From QHXQ01 sp038322995 (lineage in GTDB: Bacteria; Acidobacteriota; Blastocatellia; Pyrinomonadales; Pyrinomonadaceae), in NCBI GenBank assembly GCA_038322995.1, contig JBBQGM010000041.1:1-42848 (forward strand): 42,848 nucleotides of DNA, written 5' to 3'. Below, piece by piece: positions 9,256-17,576 of the stretch. The notes under the pieces are model-generated. The model had not been told where the DNA came from, made no database searches, and saw nothing but the letters and a program-made list of their open reading frames with translations. Positions within the stretch are counted from its first letter, which is position 1; every line of letters starts with the position of its first letter. A program made the position numbers and the translations under genes.

Positions 9256-9303
9256 GGCGCGCAGCGATGAGTGCATAGCAGCGCTCATCGCTGCGCGCCT
9301 TTT
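9256..9303 (+). terminator. Rho-independent terminator after the receptor gene
   Basis: A perfect 16-bp stem is formed by 9256-9271 (GGCGCGCAGCGATGAG) and 9284-9299, with a 12-base loop and TTTT at 9300-9303. It begins 14 bases after the receptor stop codon. It should end most receptor transcripts before the GH3 gene. Confidence 0.85.
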
Positions 9304-9352
9304 AATCGTTCCGCCACGCGGCTGTCGCTTTCATTGGGAGAACGCCTTCGTC

Positions 9353-11725
9353 ATGTCGCATTGTCCACCGTGCTTGCGCCGCAGTTTCGCTTTCGTGGTC
9401 GTTGCGCTCCTACTCCTTGCGCCGGTCGCGCCGCTGGCGCAGACTGCGCGCCCGCATCGCGCCGTCGCGCCACAGGCTGACCTTGAACGTAAGATCAACG
9501 CCCTGCTCGCGCGCATGACGCTCGCCGAAAAACTCGGCCAACTGCAAATTCTCGACGGCGAAGCGAACGGTAACTTTCGGCCTGAGCACGTCGCGTTAGT
9601 GCGCAAAGGCTTGCTTGGCTCGACCTTGAACGTGCGCGGCGCGGCGCGCACTAATGAGTTGCAGCGCGTCGCCGTCAACGAATCGCGGCTGAAGATTCCC
9701 CTGCTCTTCGGCTTCGACGTGATCCACGGCTATCGCACGATCTTCCCTGTCCCGCTTGGTGAAACGAGCAGTTGGGACCCGGCGGCCGTCGAACGGGCGG
9801 CGAGCGTCGCGGCTGACGAGGCGCGTGCGGCCGGCGTGCATTGGACGTTCGCGCCGATGCTCGACATCGCCCGCGACCCGCGCTGGGGTCGCATCGTCGA
9901 AGGCGCGGGCGAAGACCCTTATCTTGGTGCGGTCATGGGCCGGGCGCGCGTGCATGGCTTTCAAGGCGATAACTACAGCGCGCCTGATCGCGTCGTCGCC
10001 TGCGCCAAGCATTGGGTCGCTTACGGTGCGACCGAGGGCGGGCGCGACTACAACACGACCGACGTGTCCGAACGCGCGTTACGCGAGATTTATTTTCCAC
10101 CGTTCAAGGCGGCCGTTGATGCCGGCGTCGGCACAGTCATGAGCGCCTTCAACGATCTCGACGGCGTGCCTACTTCGGCCAATCCGTTCACGCTCACGCG
10201 CGTGTTGCGCGGCGAATGGCGGTTCGACGGCTTCGTCGTCAGCGATTACACGGCGGTCGAAGAGTTGCTCAAACACGGGCTGGCGGCCGACGGCGCGGAC
10301 GCGGCGCAACTCGCTTTGAACGCGGGCGTTGAGATGGAGATGGTCAGTCGCCTGTATAACCAGCACGGCGCGCAGTTGCTCAAAGCAGGAAAACTTTCGC
10401 AGGCGACGATTGACGAAGCGGTGCGCCGCATCCTGCGGATCAAGTTTCGGCTCGGCCTGTTCGCGCACCCTTTCACGGACGAAGCACGCGAGCGCACGGA
10501 ACTATTATCGGCCCAGCATCGCGCGGCCGCACGCGAAATCGCCGCGCGCGCGCTCGTACTTTTGAAGAACGAGCGCGCGACGTTGCCGCTTAGTAAAACG
10601 CTGCGCACCATAGCCGTCGTCGGGCCGCTGGCCGACGATCCGAAAGCGCCTGTCGGCTCGTGGACGGGCGACGGGCACGTCGAAGACACGGTGACGCTGC
10701 TGGCCGGAGTCAAAGCCAAGGCGGGGCCACAGACGCGCGTGCTATACGCCAAGGGCGTGGCAATTGAAGGGCGCGGGGTGACCGGCAACTATGACGCGGC
10801 CCCGCCCGGCGACGCGACCAACGCGGGCGGGACGAACGTGCTCGCCGTGCCCGACGCCGGGGCCGCGCGCCTCGCGACGACGCCGACCGGCGGCGACGCG
10901 CTGCCCGAAGCTGTGCGCGTGGCTAATGAAGCCGACGCAGTTATCATCGCGGTCGGCGAGACGGCCGAGATGAGCGGCGAGGCGGCGGCGCGCACGTCGC
11001 TCGATCTACCGGGCCGGCAGTTGGAGCTAATCAAGGCTATCGCCGCAACGGGCAAGCCTTATGTCATCGTGCTGATGAACGGCCGGCCGCTGACGATCAA
11101 CTGGGCCGTGGAGAACGCGCCCGCGATTCTTGAGACGTGGTTTGCGGGCACAGAGGCGGGCAACGCTATCGCCGACGTGCTCTTCGGCGACGTGAATCCC
11201 GGCGGCAAACTACCCGTCACATTCCCGCGCGCCGTCGGGCAGATCCCGCTCTACTACAATCACAAGAACACGGGTCGCCCGCCCGATCCGAACAACAAGT
11301 ATTCCTCGAAATACCTGGACGTGGCGTGGACGCCGCTCTATCCATTCGGCTACGGTCTCAGCTACACGCAGTTTCAATTCTCCAACCTGCAACTGAGCGC
11401 GCCGCGCATCGCGCCCGCTGGTAAGTTGCTCGTCAGCGTCGAAGTAACGAACACGGGCCGGCGTGTGGGCGATGAAGTCGTGCAGCTTTACATACACGAT
11501 GTGGCGGCGAGCGTCACGCGCCCCGTCAAAGAGTTGAAAGGCTTCGCGCGCATCACGCTCCAACCCGGCGAACGGCGGCGCATCTCATTCACGCTCGGCC
11601 CGGCTGAACTTGGCTTCTACAATCGCGCCCTGCGCTTCGCCGTCGAACCGGGCGCATTCCAAATCTTCGTTGGCCCGAACTCCGTGGAAGGACTGACGGG
11701 CAACTTCGAGATCAGCGCGAGATAG
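9353..11725 (+). CDS. bglX: GH3 beta-glucosidase, secreted (BglX type)
   Basis: This glycoside hydrolase of family 3 has 790 residues. Residues 1-30 look like a signal peptide, placing it in the periplasm or outside. The (beta/alpha)8 domain has MTLAEKLGQLQ, FGFDVIHGYRTIFPVPLGET and the KHWVAYGATEGGRDYN segment. The nucleophile is Asp298 in GFVVSDYTAV. The second alpha/beta domain starts near residue 395 (ALVLLKNERATLPL) and includes WFAGTEAGNAIADVLFGDVNPGGKLPVTFP split over the active-site face. A fibronectin-III-like domain ends the protein (VEVTNTGRRVGDEVVQLY). It removes terminal beta-linked glucose from oligosaccharides. It lies four bases before the GH144-like gene, so the two are translated together. 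In Bacteroides a GH3 enzyme acting on sophorose is paired with GH144 in the same way. Confidence 0.93.
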   Translation: MSHCPPCLRRSFAFVVVALLLLAPVAPLAQTARPHRAVAPQADLERKINALLARMTLAEKLGQLQILDGEANGNFRPEHVALVRKGLLGSTLNVRGAARTNELQRVAVNESRLKIPLLFGFDVIHGYRTIFPVPLGETSSWDPAAVERAASVAADEARAAGVHWTFAPMLDIARDPRWGRIVEGAGEDPYLGAVMGRARVHGFQGDNYSAPDRVVACAKHWVAYGATEGGRDYNTTDVSERALREIYFPPFKAAVDAGVGTVMSAFNDLDGVPTSANPFTLTRVLRGEWRFDGFVVSDYTAVEELLKHGLAADGADAAQLALNAGVEMEMVSRLYNQHGAQLLKAGKLSQATIDEAVRRILRIKFRLGLFAHPFTDEARERTELLSAQHRAAAREIAARALVLLKNERATLPLSKTLRTIAVVGPLADDPKAPVGSWTGDGHVEDTVTLLAGVKAKAGPQTRVLYAKGVAIEGRGVTGNYDAAPPGDATNAGGTNVLAVPDAGAARLATTPTGGDALPEAVRVANEADAVIIAVGETAEMSGEAAARTSLDLPGRQLELIKAIAATGKPYVIVLMNGRPLTINWAVENAPAILETWFAGTEAGNAIADVLFGDVNPGGKLPVTFPRAVGQIPLYYNHKNTGRPPDPNNKYSSKYLDVAWTPLYPFGYGLSYTQFQFSNLQLSAPRIAPAGKLLVSVEVTNTGRRVGDEVVQLYIHDVAASVTRPVKELKGFARITLQPGERRRISFTLGPAELGFYNRALRFAVEPGAFQIFVGPNSVEGLTGNFEISAR

Positions 11726-11729
11726 CAAC

Positions 11730-13079
11730 ATGCCGCACCCGCCAGCGCGTCGCATTCGTGGCCCGCACCGCGCGTTGTGCGTGCTGCTCTGCTTGCTCAC
11801 TGTCAGCGCGCCCGATGCCCGCGCGCAACATCCGCCCGGCCGAAACAGAAACGCGCCCGCGCCTCTGTCGGCGCAAGACGCAGCCTTACTTACCGATCTT
11901 GAACAGCGCGCGTTCCGTTATTTCCAAGAACAGGCCGACCCGCAGACCGGACTCGTCCTCGACCGCGCGCACACTGACGGGCAGCCACACAACGAGCACG
12001 AGCCGAGCTATCGCATCGCCAGCAGCGCCGCCACCGGCTTCGGGCTGACCGCGCTCTCAATCGCCGCGACGAACGGTTGGCTGGCGCGTAGCGAAGCGCG
12101 TGCGCGCGTGCGGACGACGTTGCACTACTTTGCCGAGCGCGCGACGCAGGAGCATGGCTGGTTCTATCACTGGCAGGAGCAAACGACCGGTGCGCGGCGC
12201 TGGCGGAGCGAGTTCTCTTCGATTGACACGGCACTGCTGCTCGCCGGTGTTTTGACTGCCCGCCAGTATTTCCGCGACGACCCAGAGATCGTGCGGCTGG
12301 CCACGAAGATTTACGAGCGTGTCGATTTTCCGTGGATGCTCGCCGGTCATCCCAGTTTACTCTCGCACGGCTGGCGGCCCGAGACAGGTTTCCTCAAACC
12401 GCGCTGGGACACTTACAGCGAACATCTCATCCTGCAACTGCTCGCCATCGGTTCGCCCACGCATCCGATCACGCCGCGTGCGTGGCGCGCCTGGCAACGC
12501 ACGCGCATCACCTACGCGGGCTACACCTACATCACCGGCGGCCCGCTCTTCATCCATCAATACGCGCAAGCCTACGTGGACTTTCGCCATCAGCGCGAAG
12601 CCTGGTATCCCTTTACCGACTACTTCGCCAACTCGGTCGCCGCCACCCGCGCGCATCGAGCGTTTTGTCTCAGCCTCGCGCCCGAGTTTCCCGGCTACAC
12701 GGAGAACGTCTGGGGCATCTCGGCCGCGGACAGCAGCAAGGGTTATGTCGCGTGGGGCGGGCCGCCGCGCGACCCGGCGATTGACGGCACGGTCGTGCCT
12801 TACGCCGCGCTTGGCTCGCTCATGTTCACGCCCGACATCTCCCTGCCCGCGTTGCGCACGCTGCGCAAACAATACGGTGCGACGATCTACGGCCGCTACG
12901 GCTTCACCGACGCCTTCAACCCGAACAACGATTGGGTCAACCCGGACGTGATCGGGATCGACCTCGGCATCACACTTTTAAGCGCGGAGAATTTACGCAC
13001 CGGCCACGTCTGGCGCTGGTTCATGGCGAACAGGGAGATAACGCGTGCGCTGCGGCGCGCAGGTATGCGTGCATATTGA
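11730..13079 (+). CDS. GH144-like glycosidase (glycoamylase domain), probable endo-beta-1,2-glucanase
   Basis: The protein has 449 residues. A signal peptide ends near residue 32 (DARAQ). The rest is an (alpha/alpha)6 barrel of the glycoamylase type (PF10091): DLEQRAFRYFQEQADPQTGL, SSAATGFGLTALSI, EFSSIDTALLLAGVL, the WDTYSEHLILQLLAIGSPTH hallmark, and GYVAWGGPP followed by DGTVVPYAALGSLMF. Characterised members of this group are GH144 endo-beta-1,2-glucanases. It overlaps the GH3 operon logic: four bases separate the genes and no terminator lies between them. The pair would cut beta-1,2-glucan to sophoro-oligosaccharides and then glucose. Some PF10091 proteins have other or unknown substrates, so specificity is an inference. 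It converges on malQ with 15 bases between stops. Confidence 0.82.
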   Translation: MPHPPARRIRGPHRALCVLLCLLTVSAPDARAQHPPGRNRNAPAPLSAQDAALLTDLEQRAFRYFQEQADPQTGLVLDRAHTDGQPHNEHEPSYRIASSAATGFGLTALSIAATNGWLARSEARARVRTTLHYFAERATQEHGWFYHWQEQTTGARRWRSEFSSIDTALLLAGVLTARQYFRDDPEIVRLATKIYERVDFPWMLAGHPSLLSHGWRPETGFLKPRWDTYSEHLILQLLAIGSPTHPITPRAWRAWQRTRITYAGYTYITGGPLFIHQYAQAYVDFRHQREAWYPFTDYFANSVAATRAHRAFCLSLAPEFPGYTENVWGISAADSSKGYVAWGGPPRDPAIDGTVVPYAALGSLMFTPDISLPALRTLRKQYGATIYGRYGFTDAFNPNNDWVNPDVIGIDLGITLLSAENLRTGHVWRWFMANREITRALRRAGMRAY

Positions 13080-13094
13080 TGGCGGCATGCTGGC

Positions 13095-14657
13095 TTATGG
13101 TTCGACAGGCGGGTTAGGTTGCGCAACAACGGGCTGATTGCGCCCGTAAAGTTCCGTTAGGCCTTTGAGTTGGGCACACAGTTTCGCGGTCAGAGCCTGC
13201 TGCTTGAAGCGCCAGCCCCAATTGCCCTGTGTGCTGTTTGGCAGATTCATGCGCGCAGCGCGGCCGAGACCAAGCACATCCTGTAAGGGCACGATGGCCG
13301 TGTCGGCCACCGATGCAAAGACAGCGCGGATGAAGTCCCAGTGAATCTCGCGCCCGTTGGTGTGCAGATACTTGAGACAGAAATTGCGCTCGCGCTCGAT
13401 CTGCTCACTGGTGCGCGTGGAGCCTGCGCCCGCTTCAGAGTTGAACCAACCGGCGGTCGTGTCGTTGTCATGCGTGCCGGTGTAGGCGACGAGATGCTTG
13501 TGATAGTTGTGCGGCAAGTCTAGATTCTTCGGGTCGCCGCCAAAGGCGAATTGCAGGATGCGCATGCCGGGGAAACCGAGGTCGTCGCGCAAAGCTTCAA
13601 CATCCGGTGTGATGACGCCGAGGTCTTCGGCGATGATCGGCAGCGCGCCGAGCGCGTCCTTGATCGCGGTGAACAACTCGCGGCCCGGCGCAGCCACCCA
13701 TTGCCCGCGCTCCGCCGTCTCATCGCCGCCCGGTATCTCCCAACTCGCCGCGAAGCCGCGAAAGTGATCGATGCGCAGAATGTCGAACTGGTGCAAGAGC
13801 GCGCTGATGCGCTCGATCCACCAGCGAAAGCCTGCGGCGCGCAGGCGCTCCCAATCGTAGAGCGGGTTGCCCCAGAGTTGCCCCGTCGTGCTGAAATAAT
13901 CGGGTGGCACACCGGCGACGACGCGCGGGCTGCCATCCTCATGCAACTTGAAGAGCTGGCGGTTGACCCACACGTCGGCCGAATCGTGCGCGACGAAGAT
14001 CGGGATGTCGCCGATGATCTGCACACGGCGCTCGTTGGCGTAAGCCCTGAGCGCCGCCCATTGGTTGAAGAAGAGAAACTGCCAGAACTTGTGCGCCTCG
14101 ATCTGCTCGTGCAAGTGCGCGCGTGCGCCCTTGAGCGCGTCCTCGTCGCGTTCGACCATCGGCCGTTCCCACTTGTGCCACGCCGCGCCGGCCCGCACAT
14201 CCTTCATCGCGCGAAAGAGCGCGTAGTCGTCGAGCCACGCGGCCGCCTGTTGACAGAACGCAGCGAACTCGCCGCGCAGGCCCGCATTAGTCTTCTGTTT
14301 GAACTGTTCAAACGCGCGCCAGAGCAGTTGCTGTTTGTATTCGATGACGGGGCCGTACTCGATGCGTTCGTCGTTAAACTGTGGCCCAGCCACGATGTCC
14401 TGCTTATCGAGCAACCCTTGTTCGACGAGGCGGGCGGGACTGATGAAGAGCGTGTTGCCGGCGAGGGCAGAGAAGCTTTGATAGGGCGAATCGCCGTAGC
14501 CGGTCGGCCCGAGCGGCAGCACTTGCCAGAGCGTCTGCCCGGCGGCGTGCAGAAAATCGATAAAAGCATAAGCTTCAGGGCCGAGGTCGCCGACGCCGAA
14601 CGGGCCGGGCAAAGATGTCGGGTGCAGCAGCAGACCGCTCGCGCGTAGGAAACTCAC
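13095..14657 (-). CDS. malQ: 4-alpha-glucanotransferase (amylomaltase, GH77)
   Basis: MalQ moves alpha-1,4-glucan segments between malto-oligosaccharides in the cytoplasm. The 520-residue length is that of the compact Thermus-type enzyme. Visible motifs are SGLLLHPTSLPGPFGVGDLG at the N-terminus, GDSPYQSFSA, GDIPIFVAHDSADVW, nucleophile Asp297 in RIDHFRGF, acid/base Glu344 in IIAEDLG, and Asp397 in YTGTHDNDTT. It has no signal peptide. It is the second gene after a cytochrome c on the minus strand, with 17 bases between them, and may be cotranscribed. No other glycogen or maltose gene is present in the window. Confidence 0.96.
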   Translation of the reverse strand: MSFLRASGLLLHPTSLPGPFGVGDLGPEAYAFIDFLHAAGQTLWQVLPLGPTGYGDSPYQSFSALAGNTLFISPARLVEQGLLDKQDIVAGPQFNDERIEYGPVIEYKQQLLWRAFEQFKQKTNAGLRGEFAAFCQQAAAWLDDYALFRAMKDVRAGAAWHKWERPMVERDEDALKGARAHLHEQIEAHKFWQFLFFNQWAALRAYANERRVQIIGDIPIFVAHDSADVWVNRQLFKLHEDGSPRVVAGVPPDYFSTTGQLWGNPLYDWERLRAAGFRWWIERISALLHQFDILRIDHFRGFAASWEIPGGDETAERGQWVAAPGRELFTAIKDALGALPIIAEDLGVITPDVEALRDDLGFPGMRILQFAFGGDPKNLDLPHNYHKHLVAYTGTHDNDTTAGWFNSEAGAGSTRTSEQIERERNFCLKYLHTNGREIHWDFIRAVFASVADTAIVPLQDVLGLGRAARMNLPNSTQGNWGWRFKQQALTAKLCAQLKGLTELYGRNQPVVAQPNPPVEP

Positions 14658-14674
14658 AATCGCCTCTTATGTGC

Positions 14675-15073
14675 TTACTGCTTGAAGGTGTGAACGTAGG
14701 CGACGAGCGCAGCGATGTCGGTCTTCGCGAGCCGTTTGCCGTAGGCGGGCATGCCGCCCTTCTTGCCGTTGGTAATGGAGTTGGTCAGCCGCCGGTCGGT
14801 AATGTGTTCCTCCTGCCACCAGCGTGCGGCCGTGAGATCAGTCGCGCCGTAAAGCTCGCCTTGCTCAGTCTGGCTCCGCCCGTCAGCCCCGTGGCAACGC
14901 GTGCAGTGCTGCGCATAAAGCGCCCGCCCGCGCTCCGCCGGCGACGCGGCCCCTTTGCTCTTTGCCTGTGGTTGCGCCCGCGCGTGCAGAAAACTGCCGC
15001 CGCAAATGATCACGATGAAGCACAAACCCACGCAGACTTTCAAGCTACGCTGTGTCCGCAAGATAACTTTCAT
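14675..15073 (-). CDS. Secreted class I c-type cytochrome
   Basis: This small monoheme cytochrome has 132 residues. A signal sequence or N-terminal anchor spans about residues 10-33 (ending ARAQ). The heme-binding motif is CTRCH at 57-61, and the distal ligand is probably Met108 in GGMPAYG. The C-terminal helix DIAALVAYVHTF is typical of class I cytochromes. It would carry electrons in the periplasm; no partner oxidase or dehydrogenase is nearby. It lies directly upstream of malQ on the same strand, an odd pairing by function. A TGCTATCAT extended -10 sits about 70 bases upstream. Confidence 0.88.
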   Translation of the reverse strand: MKVILRTQRSLKVCVGLCFIVIICGGSFLHARAQPQAKSKGAASPAERGRALYAQHCTRCHGADGRSQTEQGELYGATDLTAARWWQEEHITDRRLTNSITNGKKGGMPAYGKRLAKTDIAALVAYVHTFKQ

Positions 15074-15483
15074 TCACTGCTTGCACGACCGGCCGCCTGG
15101 TCGTCCTTTCGCCGCAATCAATTACCCGCCGGCTGCGGCGGCGATGATAGCAAACTTTTGGCTGTCGTTACATGCGCCGCGCAATTCACTTTGGCGACAA
15201 TACTTGTTTTGCCGGAACTTCGCCGGCGCGGCGGCGTGTGTAGAGCGCGGGAATAATTTTCCACGCTTTGGCGGCGCGCAGCCGGCGGAGCCAACGAATG
15301 ATCAGGTGCTAGTGCGCAGAGCGGCCTTGATGACCGCCGCGCCCGCATCCCGGTTAGAGCGCGTCGAGCAACGGCCAAGGCTGCCGCTCATCAGCGCGCG
15401 GACGGCGCACGACGGCCGTGGGCAGCGATTGGTGCGGCGCGCTAATCCACGAAAATTCCTATCAGCTAAACACGAGGAAATTT
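15074..15483. other. Divergent gap of 410 bases without a gene
   Basis: This lies between the cytochrome c gene (minus) and the secretin-domain-like gene (plus). Open frames here lack family resemblance and have poor composition. Besides the putative extended -10 at 15144-15152 I see nothing I can name in it. Confidence 0.5.
15144..15152 (-). promoter_or_regulatory. Putative extended -10 promoter for the cytochrome c-malQ pair
   Basis: On the minus strand the sequence reads TGCTATCAT, an extended -10 (TG, one base, then TATCAT). The -35 hexamer 17 bases upstream (TGTAAC) is weak. The site is about 70 bases before the cytochrome start. The same TATCAT hexamer is used in the stronger polA promoter of this window. 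Confidence 0.35.
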
Positions 15484-16269
15484 ATGTTTTCAGGCACACT
15501 AAAACTCGGTCTCGTCATCATGTTCGCGTTGTGCTGCACGCCCTGCGCGCTGGCGCAGCAGACGCCGCCGCCCGCACCGCAGTATGTGGAGAGTACCGGC
15601 TTTAAGAACCGCATCTTCGAGGTCATCTATCGCGATCCCGACAGTCTGGTGTCGGTCATTAAGTTGCTAACCAGTGGATTCAGGGGCGCACAGGCTTCAG
15701 CGGATCGCAACTTCAGGACGATCACGGTGCGCGACTTCCCTGAGAACATCGCCGCCATCGAGGACGCGCTCAGACGGCTGGATACGCCCGAAGAAGCGCG
15801 CCCGGAAATCGAACTGCACCTGCACGTGCTCATTGCCAGCAACGCCGAAGGCGGCGGCAACCCTGTGCCCGCCGAATTGAAAGATGTGATCGGGCAATTG
15901 CAATCAACGCTCAACTACAAGAATTATTACCTATTGACCTCGATCATCCAGCGCGCTAAGGAGCAGTCTTATCAAAATAGTTTCCTGCAAGGCGAAGGCG
16001 TCGCCAGTATTATGCTGTCGGGTGCAAATACGCTGCACGATTTCCAGTATGCCTTCAGCGCCAATTCGTTGACGCTCAGCACGAACCCGTCAAGGGTAAG
16101 GACTGTGCAATTGGGCGGTCTCAATTTCCGGTTGAACGGTGGAGATAGCGGCGGGGCTACGATCCGTAGCGACGTGGATGTGCGCGCAGGTGAGAAGGTC
16201 GTGGTCGGCACGGCGGGACTGAAAGATAAGGCGCTTATCGTCGTGCTGACAGTGAAACTGCTCAAGTAG
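15484..16269 (+). CDS. Secreted protein with secretin short-domain-like region
   Basis: The product has 261 residues. Residues 1-25 are a signal peptide ending ALAQ. Residues about 38-105 (FEVIYRDPDSLVSVIKLL, then FRTITVRDFPENIAAIEDALRRLD) follow the pattern of the secretin N1/NolW-like short domain: a beta-alpha-beta unit with an ITV strand and an IEDALRRLD helix. The later part has beta-rich segments (GEGVASIMLSGANTL, then RAGEKVVVGTAGLKDKALIVVLTVKLL). The secretin pore domain is absent, and no type II or IV pilus genes adjoin it. The start at 15484 is supported by GAGGAAA close before it. Role unknown; it might be a periplasmic accessory of a secretin encoded elsewhere. Confidence 0.7.
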   Translation: MFSGTLKLGLVIMFALCCTPCALAQQTPPPAPQYVESTGFKNRIFEVIYRDPDSLVSVIKLLTSGFRGAQASADRNFRTITVRDFPENIAAIEDALRRLDTPEEARPEIELHLHVLIASNAEGGGNPVPAELKDVIGQLQSTLNYKNYYLLTSIIQRAKEQSYQNSFLQGEGVASIMLSGANTLHDFQYAFSANSLTLSTNPSRVRTVQLGGLNFRLNGGDSGGATIRSDVDVRAGEKVVVGTAGLKDKALIVVLTVKLLK

Positions 16270-16333
16270 CGGGCCGAGCGTAAGGCCGAACGCAAAGCAA
16301 TCGGGCGCGAGCGGATAACCTCGCTTCGGGCCC

Positions 16334-16960
16334 TTATTGTAAGATCGGATGGCCGCCGCCGCGTGAGTGGTCGGCGGTCTCGTTAAAGAGGCGGCGGTCG
16401 TTGTGATAAAGGATCAGATGCTCACCCTCGTAGCGGACGACGTTGGCCATGCGCTGGAAGTCGCGGGCGTGCTCGGCGACGACAAGCGCGCACGGGTCGA
16501 ATGAGAAGGACATGCCGGCGGCATAGATGTAGCCGCCTTTGTCGTAGATGCTGCCGACGTATGTGGGCGCGACGTAGGCCACGTCGGGCGAGTACGCGCC
16601 CGCGCTGTCGCGCGTGCGATCAGGCTTGGCGATGAAGATCGTGTAGTCACTGTAGTTCAAATGCGAACGATAGCCGTGCTTGCGCGCAACGGCGAAGAGG
16701 TCGGTCAGGCCGTTATCAATCGCGCGGAGGGCGTCGGTCTGCGGACGCGTAACCGCAATGACGTGTGCGCCGTGCAGTGTCTCGACCGCATAGCGAAAGG
16801 TGTCGCCGGTGTAATGTTCGGCCTGCGCGACGACCCGTCGGTTAGCGCCGCCTTGCGCCGCCACGGGCATGACGAGCGCGCCGCAAATTAGCGCGGTGCA
16901 TGCGCCGAGCGCGAGTGTGCGGGAAAGAAGCAGCTTCGCGTGCGGGTAAATAGTTTTCAT
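16334..16960 (-). CDS. Secreted protein of unknown function
   Basis: I do not recognise the family. From the ATG at 16960 the protein has 208 residues, with a basic N-terminus and a hydrophobic run ending in a VAAQG signal-peptidase-like site near residue 36. The longer frame from 17056 would bury this signal, so I prefer the shorter start, although its ribosome-binding site is poor. The mature part is mixed alpha/beta with many Tyr residues (DVAYVAPTYVGSIYDKGGYIYAAG). A His/Arg-rich tail (DHSRGGGHP) ends it. It converges on the upstream secretin-like gene with 64 bases between stops. It is probably periplasmic or secreted. Confidence 0.6.
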   Translation of the reverse strand: MKTIYPHAKLLLSRTLALGACTALICGALVMPVAAQGGANRRVVAQAEHYTGDTFRYAVETLHGAHVIAVTRPQTDALRAIDNGLTDLFAVARKHGYRSHLNYSDYTIFIAKPDRTRDSAGAYSPDVAYVAPTYVGSIYDKGGYIYAAGMSFSFDPCALVVAEHARDFQRMANVVRYEGEHLILYHNDRRLFNETADHSRGGGHPILQ

Positions 16961-17137
16961 CTGTTTGCTCAAAAGTTTGATGCCCGCCCAAGAGCGCGAC
17001 CGTTGGGCTACGCTGTTGAGGGGGCATCTGATGGTCGTCTGCCTTGGCGCGGGCAAACGCTTTTAGCGTCCGCCTACCGCTGGCCCAGATGGCCGCGCCG
17101 CGTTCGCTCCAGCCGAAGCGGAGCAAAGGGCGCGGCA

Positions 17138-17347
17138 TTAAAAACCCGGCGGCTTCTTATCCTCCTTCGGCTTCTCTTTTGGCTGTTCGCGCGGAGGATT
17201 CTCCTTCGGCGTTTTAACGATGACCGCCGGTGGCTTCGGTGGCGGCTCACGCTTCTGATCCTTCTGGTCTTCCGCCGCAAACGCTCCGGCAGACATGACG
17301 CAGAGCATCAGGGCCGATACAAAAATGCTTTTCAGGTCTTTCATCAT
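17138..17347 (-). CDS. Small secreted Lys/Pro-rich protein
   Basis: This 69-residue protein has a clear signal peptide (cleavage near AFAAE, residue 25) followed by about 44 residues rich in Lys, Pro and Glu (PPKPPAVIVKTPKENPP, then KEKPKEDKKPP). The mature part is probably disordered and might bind cell wall or other anionic surfaces. A double ATG opens the frame, with AAGGAGG about 13 bases upstream. No family is recognised. The good signal peptide and ribosome site make it a likely real gene despite its size. Confidence 0.55.
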   Translation of the reverse strand: MMKDLKSIFVSALMLCVMSAGAFAAEDQKDQKREPPPKPPAVIVKTPKENPPREQPKEKPKEDKKPPGF

Positions 17348-17576
17348 TACTGCTCTTTAGCCTCCTTATGTGCGTTTTGTTGAGACGTACATCGGAGGGA
17401 GAGAGGAGAGACGCACATTCGTCTCGCCACAGACTTTGTGCAATATAGATGCCACGCCCGCACGCTGGCAACCTATGGCTTTTACCGCCCGCAGTTTACC
17501 GTAGGCCACCGCATGACGCACGGTTTCCGGCGCGCTTCATCCCGTATCGTGCAGGAATACATCGCAAGCTGCCAGC

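Noticed and set aside
13551..14648. 365-codon plus-strand frame opposite malQ
   Set aside because: It is the antisense of a clearly conserved gene and shows no protein motif or ribosome site.
16270..16333. Possible bidirectional terminator between convergent genes
   Set aside because: The GGGCC arms pair only imperfectly and no good T-run follows on either strand.
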